Assembly: GCA_041397825.1 (NCBI GenBank)
Contig: JAWKVX010000006.1
Span: forward strand, 124,001 to 188,000
Source of the DNA: JANNSX01 sp041397825
Lineage (GTDB): Bacteria; Pseudomonadota; Alphaproteobacteria; Rhizobiales; Hyphomicrobiaceae
Length of the DNA: 64,000 nucleotides
Direction of reading: 5' to 3'
The position numbers and the translations under genes are program-made. Under the pieces are notes generated by a model. The model saw only the letters and a list, made by a program, of their open reading frames with translations. It searched no databases and was not told the DNA's origin. Below, piece by piece: positions 7,891 through 17,446 of this stretch; within the stretch, counting starts at the first letter, position 1, and each line of letters begins with the position of its first letter.

Positions 7891-8337
7891 GTGACCTGGG
7901 AGACGGCATTCTCGATTGCCAATCTGATGGCTGGCCTCTGTTGGATGGTCCTCATCGTTCTGCCGCGCGGCTGGCCGGTGCTGCCAGCCATCATCCGCCT
8001 CGCCGTGCCGCTGCTGCTGGCCATCGCCTATTCGGCGCTGGTGCTCGCATTCTTCTTCACCGTCGACGGCGGCTTCGACAGCATCGCCCACGTCAGGACG
8101 CTGTTTCAGAGCGATCCGGTGCTGCTCGCAGGCTGGCTTCATTATCTCGCCTTCGATCTGCTCATCGGTGCCTGGATCGCCGACAAGGCTGATCAGGACC
8201 GCATCTCACGGCTCATCCAGGCCCCGATCCTCTTCGCCACCTTCATGTTCGGGCCCCTGGGCTGGCTGCTGTTCCAGGCCGTGAGCCTTGGTCAGCACCT
8301 GCTTGTCGCGCCCGCTGCACAAGGAGTCCGGTCATGA
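7891..8337 (+). CDS. ABA4-like small membrane protein
   Basis: The GTG at 7891 is chosen because GGAGG at 7881-7885 sits five bases before it. An upstream in-frame ATG at 7879 would overlap operator 2. The 148-residue product has four hydrophobic segments and the motifs WETAFSIANLMAGLCW, VDGGFDSIAHVRTLFQSD, GWLHYLAFDLLIGAWIA and FMFGPLGWLLF. This pattern matches the bacterial relatives of plant ABA4 (DUF4281), a membrane family of unclear bacterial function. The stop overlaps the start of the next gene by four bases (ATGA), so the two are translationally coupled under TetR control. Confidence 0.75.
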   Translation: MTWETAFSIANLMAGLCWMVLIVLPRGWPVLPAIIRLAVPLLLAIAYSALVLAFFFTVDGGFDSIAHVRTLFQSDPVLLAGWLHYLAFDLLIGAWIADKADQDRISRLIQAPILFATFMFGPLGWLLFQAVSLGQHLLVAPAAQGVRS

Positions 8338-9161
8338 CGACTGTCACACTTCCCCTCCCGCCTGCGCACCTCGCCACGGCGGCCGACCCGATGGCTCCGG
8401 CGCGTCAGGCCCTCGCCGTCATGGCTGTCCTCGCCGTGCCGACCATGCTGGCCGCCGGTCTCGACGACCGCCTCCTCAATGGCGTGAGCGTCTGGTCGAA
8501 GCCGCTCAAATTCCAGGCGGCGCTTCTCCTGCATTTCGCAACGCTGCTCTGGCTCGCCCCGCTCCTTGCGGCCGAACGGATGAGCACGCGTCTCTTTCGG
8601 ATCAGCCTGTCGACGGCCGCCCTCATGGCGATCCTGGAGATCGCCTATATCACGCTGCAGGCGGCGCGCGGCCGCACCTCGCATTTCAACACCGACACGC
8701 CCCTCGAGCAGGCGCTGTACAGCCTGATGGGCGTCGGCGCGACGGCGATCGTCGCGGCCTCCTTCCTGTTCGGCTGGCTCATCTGGCGGAGTCCCTCACC
8801 CGGCGACGGACGGCGGGCCAACTTCAAGACTGCAGCGGCGCTCGGCCTGATGGCCGGCTCGGTGCTGACGCTGGTGATCGGCGGCTATTTGGGCTCCCAG
8901 GCGAGCCACTGGATCGGCGGGGATCCGACGGATGCGACCGGCCTACCTATTACGGGCTGGTCGACGACCGGCGGCGATCTCCGGCCCGCGCATTTCCTCG
9001 CGACGCACATGATGCAGGTGGTGCCGGTGATCGCCCTTGTCCTCGACCGGCTCAGGATACCCGTCGCGGCGACCTGGCTTGCCGCCGCCACTTACCTCGC
9101 GATTACGGTGGCTGTCGCACTTCAGGCCGTAATGGGATCGCCGTTGATTGCCGGCGGCTGA
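8334..9161 (+). CDS. Polytopic membrane protein, function unknown
   Basis: A 275-residue protein with about seven transmembrane segments. Recognisable conserved-looking stretches lie in the loops: VSVWSKPLKFQAALLLHFAT (residues 51-70), SHFNTDTPLEQALYSLMGVG and RPAHFLATHMMQVVPV. These polar, evenly spaced His and Asn residues could bind a metal or haem, but this is a guess. It is coupled to the ABA4-like gene by a four-base overlap and lies in the same TetR-controlled unit. No family name is recognised. Confidence 0.7.
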   Translation: MTTVTLPLPPAHLATAADPMAPARQALAVMAVLAVPTMLAAGLDDRLLNGVSVWSKPLKFQAALLLHFATLLWLAPLLAAERMSTRLFRISLSTAALMAILEIAYITLQAARGRTSHFNTDTPLEQALYSLMGVGATAIVAASFLFGWLIWRSPSPGDGRRANFKTAAALGLMAGSVLTLVIGGYLGSQASHWIGGDPTDATGLPITGWSTTGGDLRPAHFLATHMMQVVPVIALVLDRLRIPVAATWLAAATYLAITVAVALQAVMGSPLIAGG

Positions 9162-9203
9162 CGGTGGCGTTGACAGATGCCGCGCTGGGGCAGACAGTCG
9201 CAC

Positions 9204-9689
9204 ATGGCCAAGACCTCGAAGACAGCGCCGAAACCGGATCCCTCACCCACAGACACGGTGCATCTCCACCGCGTGCTCGCTGCGCCGCCAGAGAAGGTCT
9301 ATCGTGCCTTCCTCGACGCCGATGCCGTTGCGCGCTGGTTGCCGCCGAACGGATTTACCGCCCATGTCGACCATATGGATGCCAAGGTCGGCGGCACTTT
9401 CCGGATGTCCTTCATGAATTTCACGACCGGCAAGAGCCACGCGTTCGGCGGCAGCTACCTCGAACTGGTGCCGCACCAGTTGATCCACTACACGGACAAA
9501 TTCGATGACCCCAATCTTCCTGGCGAGATGCGCGTGACCGTCACGCTCGAGAAGGTCTCCGTCGGCACCGACGTCAAGATTGAACAGCGTGGGATTCCCA
9601 CCGTCATTCCTCTCGAAGCCTGCTATCTCGGCTGGCAGCAGTCACTCAATCAGCTTGCCCTGTTGGTGGAGCCGCATATTCCGGGCTGA
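9204..9689 (+). CDS. SRPBCC/AHSA1-domain protein
   Basis: A protein of about 161 residues that is almost entirely one START-like (SRPBCC) fold of the AHSA1 type. It reads TVHLHRVLAAPPEKVYRAFLDADAVARWLPPNGF near the N-terminus and ends with EACYLGWQQSLNQLALLVE, the family's typical last helix. Such domains bind hydrophobic ligands or act in stress tolerance. The frame is open from 9177, and neither ATG has a strong ribosome site; 9204 is taken because a GGGG lies upstream and the first nine residues look non-conserved. It probably ends the TetR-controlled operon. Confidence 0.75.
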   Translation: MAKTSKTAPKPDPSPTDTVHLHRVLAAPPEKVYRAFLDADAVARWLPPNGFTAHVDHMDAKVGGTFRMSFMNFTTGKSHAFGGSYLELVPHQLIHYTDKFDDPNLPGEMRVTVTLEKVSVGTDVKIEQRGIPTVIPLEACYLGWQQSLNQLALLVEPHIPG

Positions 9690-9769
9690 GCGTGCGGCGG
9701 CGCCCGCATTGACTTGCCTCCGCTCCCCCGGCGAGACTGGCTCCGGCTCCTCACACCGCACGCGCTCAG

Positions 9770-11026
9770 ATGTCCCGCTACTCCGCCTTCGCGATCCTGA
9801 AGAACGCGCTCACCGGCAACACCGGCTGGGACCGCGCGTGGCGAAGCCCCGAGCCGCGCAAAACTTACGACGTCGTCATCATCGGTGGCGGCGGGCATGG
9901 GCTGGCCACCGCCTACTACCTCGCCAAGAACCACGACATCACCAACGTCGCCGTCGTCGAAAAGGGCTACATCGGTTCGGGAAACGTCGGGCGGAACACG
10001 ACGATCGTCCGCTCGAACTACATGATCGACGGCAACACGCAGTTCTTCGAGCATTCGATGAAGCTGTGGGAGGGCCTGTCGCACGAGCTCAACTTCAATG
10101 TGATGATGTCGCATCGGGGGCAGATCGTGCTCGCCCACTCGCCGGGCGCACTCGATGTGCTCGGCCGGCGCGGCAACACGATGCGGCTCAACGGCATCGA
10201 TGCCGAGCTGCTCGAGCGCGAGGATGTGATGAAGCTCGCGCCCTATCTCGATTTTTCCAAGAATGCGCGCTTTCCGATCTGGGGCGGCCTCATTCAGAGG
10301 CGCGCTGGCACCGCTCGGCACGACGCGGTTGCCTGGGGCTATGCGCGAGGCGCCGACCTACAGGGCGTCGACATCCTCGAGCATTGCGAGGTGACGGGGA
10401 TCGCCAAGGACGGCAATAGGGCCGTGGGCATCGAAACGACGCGCGGGCGGATCAACGCCGGCAAGGTCGCGATCGCGGTAGCCGGACATTCGTCGCATGT
10501 CGCGGCGATGGCGGGACTGAAGCTTCCGGTCGAGAGCCACGTGCTACAGGCCTTCGTCTCCGAGCCGCTGAAGCCGATTGTCCACCACGTCATCTCGTTC
10601 GGTGCCGAGCTGTTCTATCTCTCGCAGTCGGACAAAGGCGGCCTCGTCTTCGGTGGACATATCGACGGCTTCAACACCTATGCGCAGAGGGGCACGCTGC
10701 CGAGGGTACAGACGGTCGCCGAGTGCGCTGTGTCCCTGATGCCGTTCATCGCGCGGCTGAGGCTGCTCCGGTCTTGGGGCGGCATCCAGGATATGACGCC
10801 CGACGGCTCGCCCTTCATCGGCCGCACGCCGGTCGACAATCTCTATCTTAATGGCGGCTGGTGCTATCAGGGCTTCAAGGCGACCCCCGCCTCCGGCTGG
10901 ACCTTCGCCCACACCATCGCCAACGACAACGAGCACGAGTTGAACCGCTGCTTTCGCCTCGACCGCTTCAAGACCGGCCACGAGCTCGACGAGTTCGGTA
11001 TCGGCAATTGGACCTATAAGCAGTAG
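9770..11026 (+). CDS. soxB: Sarcosine oxidase subunit beta
   Basis: A 418-residue subunit of the heterotetrameric enzyme that oxidises sarcosine to glycine and formaldehyde (or 5,10-methylene-THF) and H2O2. Residues 33-50 form the FAD-binding Rossmann motif VVIIGGGGHGLATAYYLA. GTARHDAVAWGYARGA includes His184, at the position where SoxB carries covalent FMN (from memory of the family). The C-terminal WGGIQDMTPDGSPFIG and LNGGWCYQGFKATPASG blocks are typical. It is the first gene of soxBDAG, two bases from soxD. Creatinase and creatininase elsewhere in the window would supply the substrate. Confidence 0.95.
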   Translation: MSRYSAFAILKNALTGNTGWDRAWRSPEPRKTYDVVIIGGGGHGLATAYYLAKNHDITNVAVVEKGYIGSGNVGRNTTIVRSNYMIDGNTQFFEHSMKLWEGLSHELNFNVMMSHRGQIVLAHSPGALDVLGRRGNTMRLNGIDAELLEREDVMKLAPYLDFSKNARFPIWGGLIQRRAGTARHDAVAWGYARGADLQGVDILEHCEVTGIAKDGNRAVGIETTRGRINAGKVAIAVAGHSSHVAAMAGLKLPVESHVLQAFVSEPLKPIVHHVISFGAELFYLSQSDKGGLVFGGHIDGFNTYAQRGTLPRVQTVAECAVSLMPFIARLRLLRSWGGIQDMTPDGSPFIGRTPVDNLYLNGGWCYQGFKATPASGWTFAHTIANDNEHELNRCFRLDRFKTGHELDEFGIGNWTYKQ

Positions 11027-11028
11027 CC

Positions 11029-11301
11029 ATGCTCAGGATCACCTGTCCCCATTGCGGCGAGCGCGACCACACCGAGTTCCGCTACGGCGGTGACGCCACC
11101 AAGCGGCGGCCACTGCATGGCTCGACCGATGCCGCCGAATGGCACGATTTCGTCTTCGTGTTCGACAATCCGAAAGGCTGGCATTCGGAATACTGGCAGC
11201 ATGTACTCGGCTGCCGGCGCTGGTTCGTCGCCGAACGCCATACGGTGACGAACGAGATCCGAACAACCTACGCCGCACGTGAGCGGGGGGCCCGCTCATG
11301 A
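11029..11301 (+). CDS. soxD: Sarcosine oxidase subunit delta
   Basis: A 90-residue subunit with the family's zinc-binding N-terminus, MLRITCPHCGERDHTEFRY, and the downstream DFVFVFDNPKGWHSEYWQHVLGCRRWF block. A third Cys in LGCRRW and His residues complete the likely Zn site. It starts two bases after soxB and overlaps soxA by four bases, so expression is coupled. Length is normal for SoxD. Confidence 0.95.
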   Translation: MLRITCPHCGERDHTEFRYGGDATKRRPLHGSTDAAEWHDFVFVFDNPKGWHSEYWQHVLGCRRWFVAERHTVTNEIRTTYAARERGARS

Positions 11302-14291
11302 GCACGCCTTGGAATCGCCTGCCGCATGGCGGCCGGATCGACCGACAGAAACCGATCAGCTTCACCTTCGACTATCAGCGCCATTTCGGCTTTGCGGGCG
11401 ACACGATCGCCTCGGCACTGCTGGCAAACGGCGAGCGTCTCGTCGGACGGAGCTTCAAGTATCACCGGCCGCGCGGCGTCTATTCCGCCGGTATCGAGGA
11501 GCCGAATGCGCTCGTCACCGTCGGCACCGGCAATCGCCGCGAGCCGAATGTGCCGGCGACGATGCGCGAGATTTCGGAAGGCATGGTCGTCGAAAGCCAG
11601 AACAATTGGCCGTCGCGCACGCTCGATCTCATGTCGTTCAATCAGCTCGCGGGCAAGCTCATCTCGGCCGGCTTCTACTACAAGACCTTCATGGGTCCGG
11701 CGCAGAAGAGCTGGATGACCTATGAACCATTCATCAGGCGCGCGGCAGGTCTCGGCAAGGCATCGACCGAACCAGATCCCGATCGCTACGAGACACGCCA
11801 TGCCTTCACCGATGTGCTGGTGATCGGCGCGGGACCGGCGGGACTGGCGGCGGCGCATGCAGCAGCGACGAGCGGCGCGCGCGTGGTACTCGTGGAACAG
11901 GATCGGGAGCTGGGTGGCAGCCTGTTGAGCGAGCCTGTCGATAGCGCGCTCGATCAATGGCGCGCCGAGGTCGAGAGCGATCTCCGGCGGCGCGACAGTC
12001 TGACGATTCTCACTCGCACCACCGCCTTCGGGCTCTACGATCACAATACCGTCGGCCTGCTGGAAACCCGCGATCACGAGACGCCGAAACCCGAAAGCGG
12101 CCGTGCCCGCCATGTCGTCGTCACCGTCCGCGCGAAGGCGATCGTGTTCGCGACGGGGGCCATCGAGCGTCCACTCGTCTTCAACAACAACGACCGGCCG
12201 GGTGTGATGCTGGCCTCCGCCGCGCGCACGTATGTCAGTCGCTATGCAGTCAAGCCCGGCACGCGCGCCATCATCGTGACGAACAACGACACGGCCTATC
12301 GCGCTGCGGGTGATCTGGCACGAGCTGGTGTGCAGGTCGTCGTCGCCGACATGCGCGCGGAAATCGGCAGCGAGGTGCGCGCGGAGACGTCCGCGCATGG
12401 CATCGAGATTCGCACGCGCACCGCCGTTGTCGACGTCGCCGGCCGGCACGGCGTCCATGCCGCACGACTTGCGGAGATCGACGATGTCGAAAGCAAGCCG
12501 AAATACAGCATCGAAGCGAGATCAGCCGATCTCGTCGCCGTATCGGGCGGCTGGTCGCCCGCCGTGCATTTGACCTCGCATCTGGGCGTCAAGCCCGTCT
12601 GGCGCGCGGACATTGCGGCATTCGTGCCGGGCGCGCTCCCTGAGACACAAATACCGGCCGGTGCGGTGACCGGGGTTTTCTCGCTGAACGAATGCATCGT
12701 CGGCGGGTCCGAAGCCGGTGTTCGGGCGGCGACGATGGCCGGGCGTTCGGGCGCGGACCCGGGCCGATTGCCGGCAATCCCGGATGAGCGAAGCGAGACG
12801 CTCAACCTGAAGCCCGTCTGGGAAGTCTCCGGCATCCGCCACGGCAAGGCCTTCGTCGATATCCAGAACGATGTCACCTCCGACGATGTCCGGCTTGCCC
12901 ATCGGGAAGGTTATCGATCGGTCGAGCATCTGAAGCGCTACACGACGCTCGGCATGGGCACCGACCAGGGCAAGACCTCCAATGTCAACGCGCTGGCGTT
13001 GATGGCCGAGCTCACAGGACAGAGTATCGAGGAGACCGGCACGACCACCTTCCGCCCGCCATATGCGCCGGTGACCATAGGTGCGCTCGCCGGCCGCGCG
13101 GTCGGCGCCCATTTCCGCCCCGTGCGCCGCTCGCCGCTCGATGACTGGCATCGCAAGAATGGCGCGGAACTGATCGAGGCCGGACCCTGGATGCGCGCCT
13201 GGTACTATCGTTGGGCCGGCAAGACACCGGCGGAAGCCTACATCAAGGAAATGCAGCTGGTTCGATCAGCTGTCGGCATCTCGGACGTGTCGACGCTCGG
13301 CAAGATTGCGGTGGAAGGACCGGATGCGGCGGTCTTCCTCGACCGCGTATATGTCAACAACTACGCCAAGCTCGCCGTCGGCAAGGCACGCTATGGTGTC
13401 ATGCTCAACGACGACGGCATCGCCATCGACGATGGAACGACGACCCGGCTCGGCGAACATCGCTACTTCATGACCACGACCACCGCGCAGGCGGGCGAGG
13501 TCATGAGCTGGCTCGAGTTCCTACTGGAAGCCGCATGGACCGATCTCGACGTGCATCTGGCCTCCCTCACCGATCAGTGGGGCGCCATGGCGGTGTCCGG
13601 ACCGAAGGCACGCGAGGCCCTTGCGCTGGCGTTCCCAGCCGAGGATCTTGCGACGGAACGGTTGCCCTATATGGGCGCGCTCGAAACCGAGCTTGAGGGT
13701 GTGCCCGTCAAAATCCTGCGACTGAGTTTCTCGGGCGAGCTCGCTTATGAGGTCTATGCGCCCGCCGAATGCACGGAAGCGCTGTGGTGCCGCATCCTGG
13801 AGAAAGCCGCGCCTCTCGGCATCAAGCCCTACGGCCTCGAGGCGCTGGCGTCGCTGCGCATCGAGAAGGGGCACGTCGCCGGCCTCGATCTCGATCATCG
13901 CAACACGCTCTATGACTTGGGCCTCGGCAAGATGGCGTCGAAAACGAAACCCTTCATCGGCCGCGAGCTGCTCGCGCGCGAGGCCCACATCGCCAAGGAT
14001 CGCTGGAGCCTTGTCGGCCTTGAAAGCCGCGAGGAGGACAAGCCGTTGCGCGGCGGCTCGATCCTGTTCGCTCGGGGCGACGAGATCGAGGGGCATGGAC
14101 GGGGCTACATCACCTCGGTCACCTGGTCGACGGAGCTCAACAAGTTCATCGCGCTCGGCCTTTACAAAGGCGGCCTGACGCACGAGGGCGACGATGTCAT
14201 CGCTGCCTTTCCCCTGAAAGACGAGACCCATCGGCTTCGCATCGTCTCGCCCCACTTCATCGATCGCGACGGGAAACGCCTCCATGCTTGA
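11298..14291 (+). CDS. soxA: Sarcosine oxidase subunit alpha
   Basis: A 997-residue, full-length SoxA. Domains in order: an N-terminal Fer2_4-like domain (about 1-110, FTFDYQRHFGFAGDTIASALLANG), a pyridine-nucleotide-disulfide-type NAD/FAD fold from about residue 170 (DVLVIGAGPAGLAAAHAAA) to about 560, and a C-terminal GcvT-like aminomethyltransferase region from about 600. The last region binds tetrahydrofolate and contains VRSAVGISDVSTLGKIAVEGPDA and GLEALASLRIEKGH. It holds NAD and the folate site that captures the methyl carbon. It overlaps soxD by four bases and soxG by eight. Confidence 0.95.
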   Translation: MSTPWNRLPHGGRIDRQKPISFTFDYQRHFGFAGDTIASALLANGERLVGRSFKYHRPRGVYSAGIEEPNALVTVGTGNRREPNVPATMREISEGMVVESQNNWPSRTLDLMSFNQLAGKLISAGFYYKTFMGPAQKSWMTYEPFIRRAAGLGKASTEPDPDRYETRHAFTDVLVIGAGPAGLAAAHAAATSGARVVLVEQDRELGGSLLSEPVDSALDQWRAEVESDLRRRDSLTILTRTTAFGLYDHNTVGLLETRDHETPKPESGRARHVVVTVRAKAIVFATGAIERPLVFNNNDRPGVMLASAARTYVSRYAVKPGTRAIIVTNNDTAYRAAGDLARAGVQVVVADMRAEIGSEVRAETSAHGIEIRTRTAVVDVAGRHGVHAARLAEIDDVESKPKYSIEARSADLVAVSGGWSPAVHLTSHLGVKPVWRADIAAFVPGALPETQIPAGAVTGVFSLNECIVGGSEAGVRAATMAGRSGADPGRLPAIPDERSETLNLKPVWEVSGIRHGKAFVDIQNDVTSDDVRLAHREGYRSVEHLKRYTTLGMGTDQGKTSNVNALALMAELTGQSIEETGTTTFRPPYAPVTIGALAGRAVGAHFRPVRRSPLDDWHRKNGAELIEAGPWMRAWYYRWAGKTPAEAYIKEMQLVRSAVGISDVSTLGKIAVEGPDAAVFLDRVYVNNYAKLAVGKARYGVMLNDDGIAIDDGTTTRLGEHRYFMTTTTAQAGEVMSWLEFLLEAAWTDLDVHLASLTDQWGAMAVSGPKAREALALAFPAEDLATERLPYMGALETELEGVPVKILRLSFSGELAYEVYAPAECTEALWCRILEKAAPLGIKPYGLEALASLRIEKGHVAGLDLDHRNTLYDLGLGKMASKTKPFIGRELLAREAHIAKDRWSLVGLESREEDKPLRGGSILFARGDEIEGHGRGYITSVTWSTELNKFIALGLYKGGLTHEGDDVIAAFPLKDETHRLRIVSPHFIDRDGKRLHA

Positions 14292-14895
14292 TCTGCGATC
14301 GGCATTGGCGGGATTTGATGGGCCGGCCGAGCAATCGGGTGCCGATGGCGCGATCGGCCTCGAGATCGGCGAGGTCACGGGCTGGTCGCTGGTCGAGATC
14401 GGGGTCTATCCCTCGAAGCAGGCCGAAGGCGAGCGGGCGATCGAGAGCTGGCTCGGAACCATTCCCGAACGCATCGCGACGCCGACCGCGTCGGCAAACG
14501 GCTTGCTGATCCGCACCGGCCCGTTGAGCTTCTGGCTGGTCAATAGCACGAGAGAGGCAACGGCCGGTCGCACCTATGAAGCGGCACGTGCGGCACTGCC
14601 CGAGGCCGTCACCTCGGTCATCGATCTCACCTCCAGCCGCACCCGACTTTTCATTGATGGCACACACGCGGCAGATGTACTCCTCAAAGGTATCCCGATC
14701 GATCTTGCCATCGAGAGCTTTCCTATGGGCGCCATCGCCCTCACCGGCGTCCACCACACACCGATCCTGCTCTTCCGCACCGCTCCCGACCGCTTCGAGA
14801 TTTTCGCTATGCGCACGTTTGCGCTGACGGTGCTCGATTGGCTGACGGACGCCGCGCTGGAGTTCGGATATCGCCTGCGGAATGTGCATCCGTAG
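14284..14895 (+). CDS. soxG: Sarcosine oxidase subunit gamma
   Basis: A 203-residue subunit with the SoxG pattern: GLEIGEVTGWSLVEIGVY near residues 30-45, then TSVIDLTSSRTRLFIDG and a terminal RTFALTVLDWLTDAALEFGY helix. It packs against the GcvT-like part of SoxA and completes the tetramer. It overlaps soxA by eight bases. The order B-D-A-G is the usual one for heterotetrameric sarcosine oxidase operons. Confidence 0.92.
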   Translation: MLDLRSALAGFDGPAEQSGADGAIGLEIGEVTGWSLVEIGVYPSKQAEGERAIESWLGTIPERIATPTASANGLLIRTGPLSFWLVNSTREATAGRTYEAARAALPEAVTSVIDLTSSRTRLFIDGTHAADVLLKGIPIDLAIESFPMGAIALTGVHHTPILLFRTAPDRFEIFAMRTFALTVLDWLTDAALEFGYRLRNVHP

Positions 14896-15021
14896 GGGCG
14901 ACCGGATGTCGTCCAAGGTATGGCGGTTCGCGAATCGCTGCGGCGGTCGCTGAGACGTCTAGACACCAACCGATCATTGCTAGAGACTCAACCGAACCAA
15001 GAAAAACGAGCGAGCACCCCT

Positions 15022-16563
15022 ATGCCCGTCCAGCCGACACCTCCCGCCCGAACGCGCGGTGGCCGCGAAGCCCGTAAGGCCGAGCGCGCCAAGATCGCGA
15101 CAGGCCCCGCCTACATCACCCGCAAGATTCCGACCTATCAGATGCTCTCCGAGGAGGGGCTCGCCCAAATCGACATCCACGCCGACCGTATTCTCAAAGA
15201 GATCGGCATCGAGTTCCGCGGCGATGCCGAAGCGCTCGATCTGTTCAAGAAGGCGGGTGCCGACGTCATGGGCGAGCGAGTTCGCTTCGAGCCGGGGCAT
15301 GTTCGTGCGCTTTGCAAGACGGCGCCCGAGGTCTTCACGCAGCACGCTCGCAATCCGCACCGCTCTGTACAGATCGGCGGCAATGCGACCGTCTTCTCGC
15401 CCTCCTACGGCTCGCCCTTCGTCGCCGATCTGGAGGGCGGCCGGCGCTACGGCTCCCTCACCGACTTCGAGAACTTCATCAAGCTCGCCTACATGTCGCC
15501 CTGGCTGCATCATTCCGGCGGCACGGTCTGCGAGCCAGTCGAGATCCCGGTCAACAAGCGGCATCTCGACATGGTTTATGCGCATATGCGCTGGAGCGAC
15601 AAGGCGTTCATGGGCTCGGTGACGGCGCCTGAGCGTGCGCGGGATTCGGTGGAGATGTGCCGCATCCTGTTCGGCGCCGATTTCGTCGACCGAAACTGCG
15701 TCGTCCTCGGCAATGTCAACGTCAACTCGCCCCTCGTCTGGGACGGCACCATGACCGGCGCCATCCGTGCCTATGCGGAAGCCAACCAGTGCTCGGTGAT
15801 CGTGCCATTTATTCTCGGTGGCGCCATGGGACCGGTAACGACGGCGGGGGCGCTTGCGCAGGCCTATGCCGAAGCCATGGTCGGCATCGCGCTCACACAG
15901 CTTGTCCGCCCCGGCGCGCCAGCGATCTTCGGCAACTTCCTTTCCTCGATGTCGCTCAGATCCGGTGCGCCGACCTTCGGCATGCCGGAGCCTTCGCTCG
16001 CCTACTTTGCCTTTGGAGCCTTGGCCCGGCGCTCGAAACTTCCCTTCCGACTGGGCGGGCATCTCACGGCGTCCAAAGCAGTCGATGTGCAAGCGGCACA
16101 GGAATCCGTCGACACCATGATGGCGACGATGCTGTGCGGCGCCAATTTCGTGCTGCACTCGGCCGGCTGGCTCGAGGGCGGCCTGGTCATGAGCTACGAA
16201 AAGTTTGTCCTCGATGCCGATCATTGCGGCATGATGCATCGCCTGGCCGAGGGCATCGCCCTCGACGAGAACGGTTTTGCCATGAGTGCCTTCCACGAGG
16301 TCGGACCCGGCAATCATTTCTTTGGCTCACAGCACACCTTCGCCAACTACGAGACCGCCTTCCACGAACCCGAGCTCTCCGACAATGCGAGCTTCGAGCA
16401 GTGGCGCGACATGGGGGCTGAGGACGCGACACAGCGCGCCAATCGCCGCTGGAAGGAGATGCTGAAGGCCTACGTGGCACCGCCGATGGATGAGAGCAAG
16501 GACGAGGCCCTGAAAACCTACATTGCCAAGCGCAAGGAGAGCATGCCCGACGCCTGGCATTAG
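15022..16563 (+). CDS. Second MttB-family (non-pyrrolysine) methyltransferase
   Basis: A 513-residue paralog of the gene at 2638-4209. It shares HARNPHRSVQIGGNATVF, HHSGGTVCEPVEIPVNKRH, GAPTFGMPEPS and HSAGWLEGGLVMSYEKF, and the same ending of IAKRKESMPDAW type. No in-frame TAG is present. The frame is open from 14920, but the ATG at 15022 is preferred: the first 34 residues of the longer frame are unlike the family, while the basic Ala/Arg tail after MPVQP resembles the paralog. It lies 126 bases after soxG, linking corrinoid-dependent demethylation to sarcosine oxidation. Two paralogs may serve two substrates. Confidence 0.82.
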   Translation: MPVQPTPPARTRGGREARKAERAKIATGPAYITRKIPTYQMLSEEGLAQIDIHADRILKEIGIEFRGDAEALDLFKKAGADVMGERVRFEPGHVRALCKTAPEVFTQHARNPHRSVQIGGNATVFSPSYGSPFVADLEGGRRYGSLTDFENFIKLAYMSPWLHHSGGTVCEPVEIPVNKRHLDMVYAHMRWSDKAFMGSVTAPERARDSVEMCRILFGADFVDRNCVVLGNVNVNSPLVWDGTMTGAIRAYAEANQCSVIVPFILGGAMGPVTTAGALAQAYAEAMVGIALTQLVRPGAPAIFGNFLSSMSLRSGAPTFGMPEPSLAYFAFGALARRSKLPFRLGGHLTASKAVDVQAAQESVDTMMATMLCGANFVLHSAGWLEGGLVMSYEKFVLDADHCGMMHRLAEGIALDENGFAMSAFHEVGPGNHFFGSQHTFANYETAFHEPELSDNASFEQWRDMGAEDATQRANRRWKEMLKAYVAPPMDESKDEALKTYIAKRKESMPDAWH

Positions 16564-16676
16564 GCGACAGCGTGGTCCAACCCGGCGCCGGTCAACTATG
16601 CGCCGACGGACTTGCGCAGTCTGGCGAATGGGCGTTCAAAGTGTAGGGTTCTCTGGTGGCTTGAGTAGCTTGTAGT

Positions 16677-17435
16677 ATGACCTCGACTGTCCTTTCCGAT
16701 CGCGACACCTCCGGCATCCGGACCATTACGCTCAATCGGCCGGAGCGGCTCAATGCCATGTCGGTGGCGCTGATCGGGGATTTGACGGCGGCGCTCACCG
16801 AGGCTGGATGCGATGCCGCCACCCGCGTCATCATTCTGACCGGCGCGGGCCGGGCGTTCTGCGCGGGTGACGACCTCAAGGATCACGCGCACCCGAAGGA
16901 CGAGGCCGCCGCCCGCGTCGTCGTCGAACGCATTCAGCAGGCGACGCGCGCGCTCTCCGGCAATCCCAAGCTCGTCATCGGAGCGATCAACGGATGGGCG
17001 GTCGGCGGCGGTTTCGAATGGGCGATCAATTGCGATCTCTCGATCTGGTCGGAGACGGCCAAGGCCTTCTTCCCCGAGCTCGAATGGGGGCTCTTCGTCA
17101 CCGGCGGCGTGACGGCCCTGCTGCCCGCGATGGTCGGGCTCACAAAAGCTCGGGAGATGCTGTATCTGGGAGAGAAGTACACGGCGGCCGAGTTGCACGA
17201 GCTTGGCCTCGCCTGGAAGGTCGTTTCACCCGACGATCTCATGCCGGCTGCACGTAGCGTTGCCGCCCGGATCGCTACACTACCGCCTCAGGCGGTTGCC
17301 GACATGAAGCGCGCGCTCGACCGCAGCGCGCACCTCAACCTCGAATCGGCGCTCCAAGCCGAGACGGAGGCCACCATTCGTGGCTTCCTCGATCCCGAGA
17401 CGACGAAGCGCATCGCCGAGTTTGCAAAGTCCTGA
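16677..17435 (+). CDS. Enoyl-CoA hydratase/isomerase family protein
   Basis: A 252-residue crotonase-fold protein. ITLNRPERLNAMSVALIGDL opens the fold, GAGRAFCAGDDLK carries the first oxyanion-hole region, and NGWAVGGGFEWAINCDL carries the second Gly-rich oxyanion helix. The catalytic Glu region is FPELEWGLFVTGGVTALLP. Length is normal for the family. It is 11 bases upstream of the DgcA-like gene, so the two are probably co-transcribed. The acyl-CoA substrate cannot be told, and the link to amine metabolism is only by position. Confidence 0.85.
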   Translation: MTSTVLSDRDTSGIRTITLNRPERLNAMSVALIGDLTAALTEAGCDAATRVIILTGAGRAFCAGDDLKDHAHPKDEAAARVVVERIQQATRALSGNPKLVIGAINGWAVGGGFEWAINCDLSIWSETAKAFFPELEWGLFVTGGVTALLPAMVGLTKAREMLYLGEKYTAAELHELGLAWKVVSPDDLMPAARSVAARIATLPPQAVADMKRALDRSAHLNLESALQAETEATIRGFLDPETTKRIAEFAKS

Positions 17436-17446
17436 AGGAGCCTTTC

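Noticed and set aside
14980..16317. 445-residue minus-strand frame opposite the second MttB
   Set aside because: Antisense of a conserved gene in GC-rich DNA; composition and lack of motifs mark it as a shadow.
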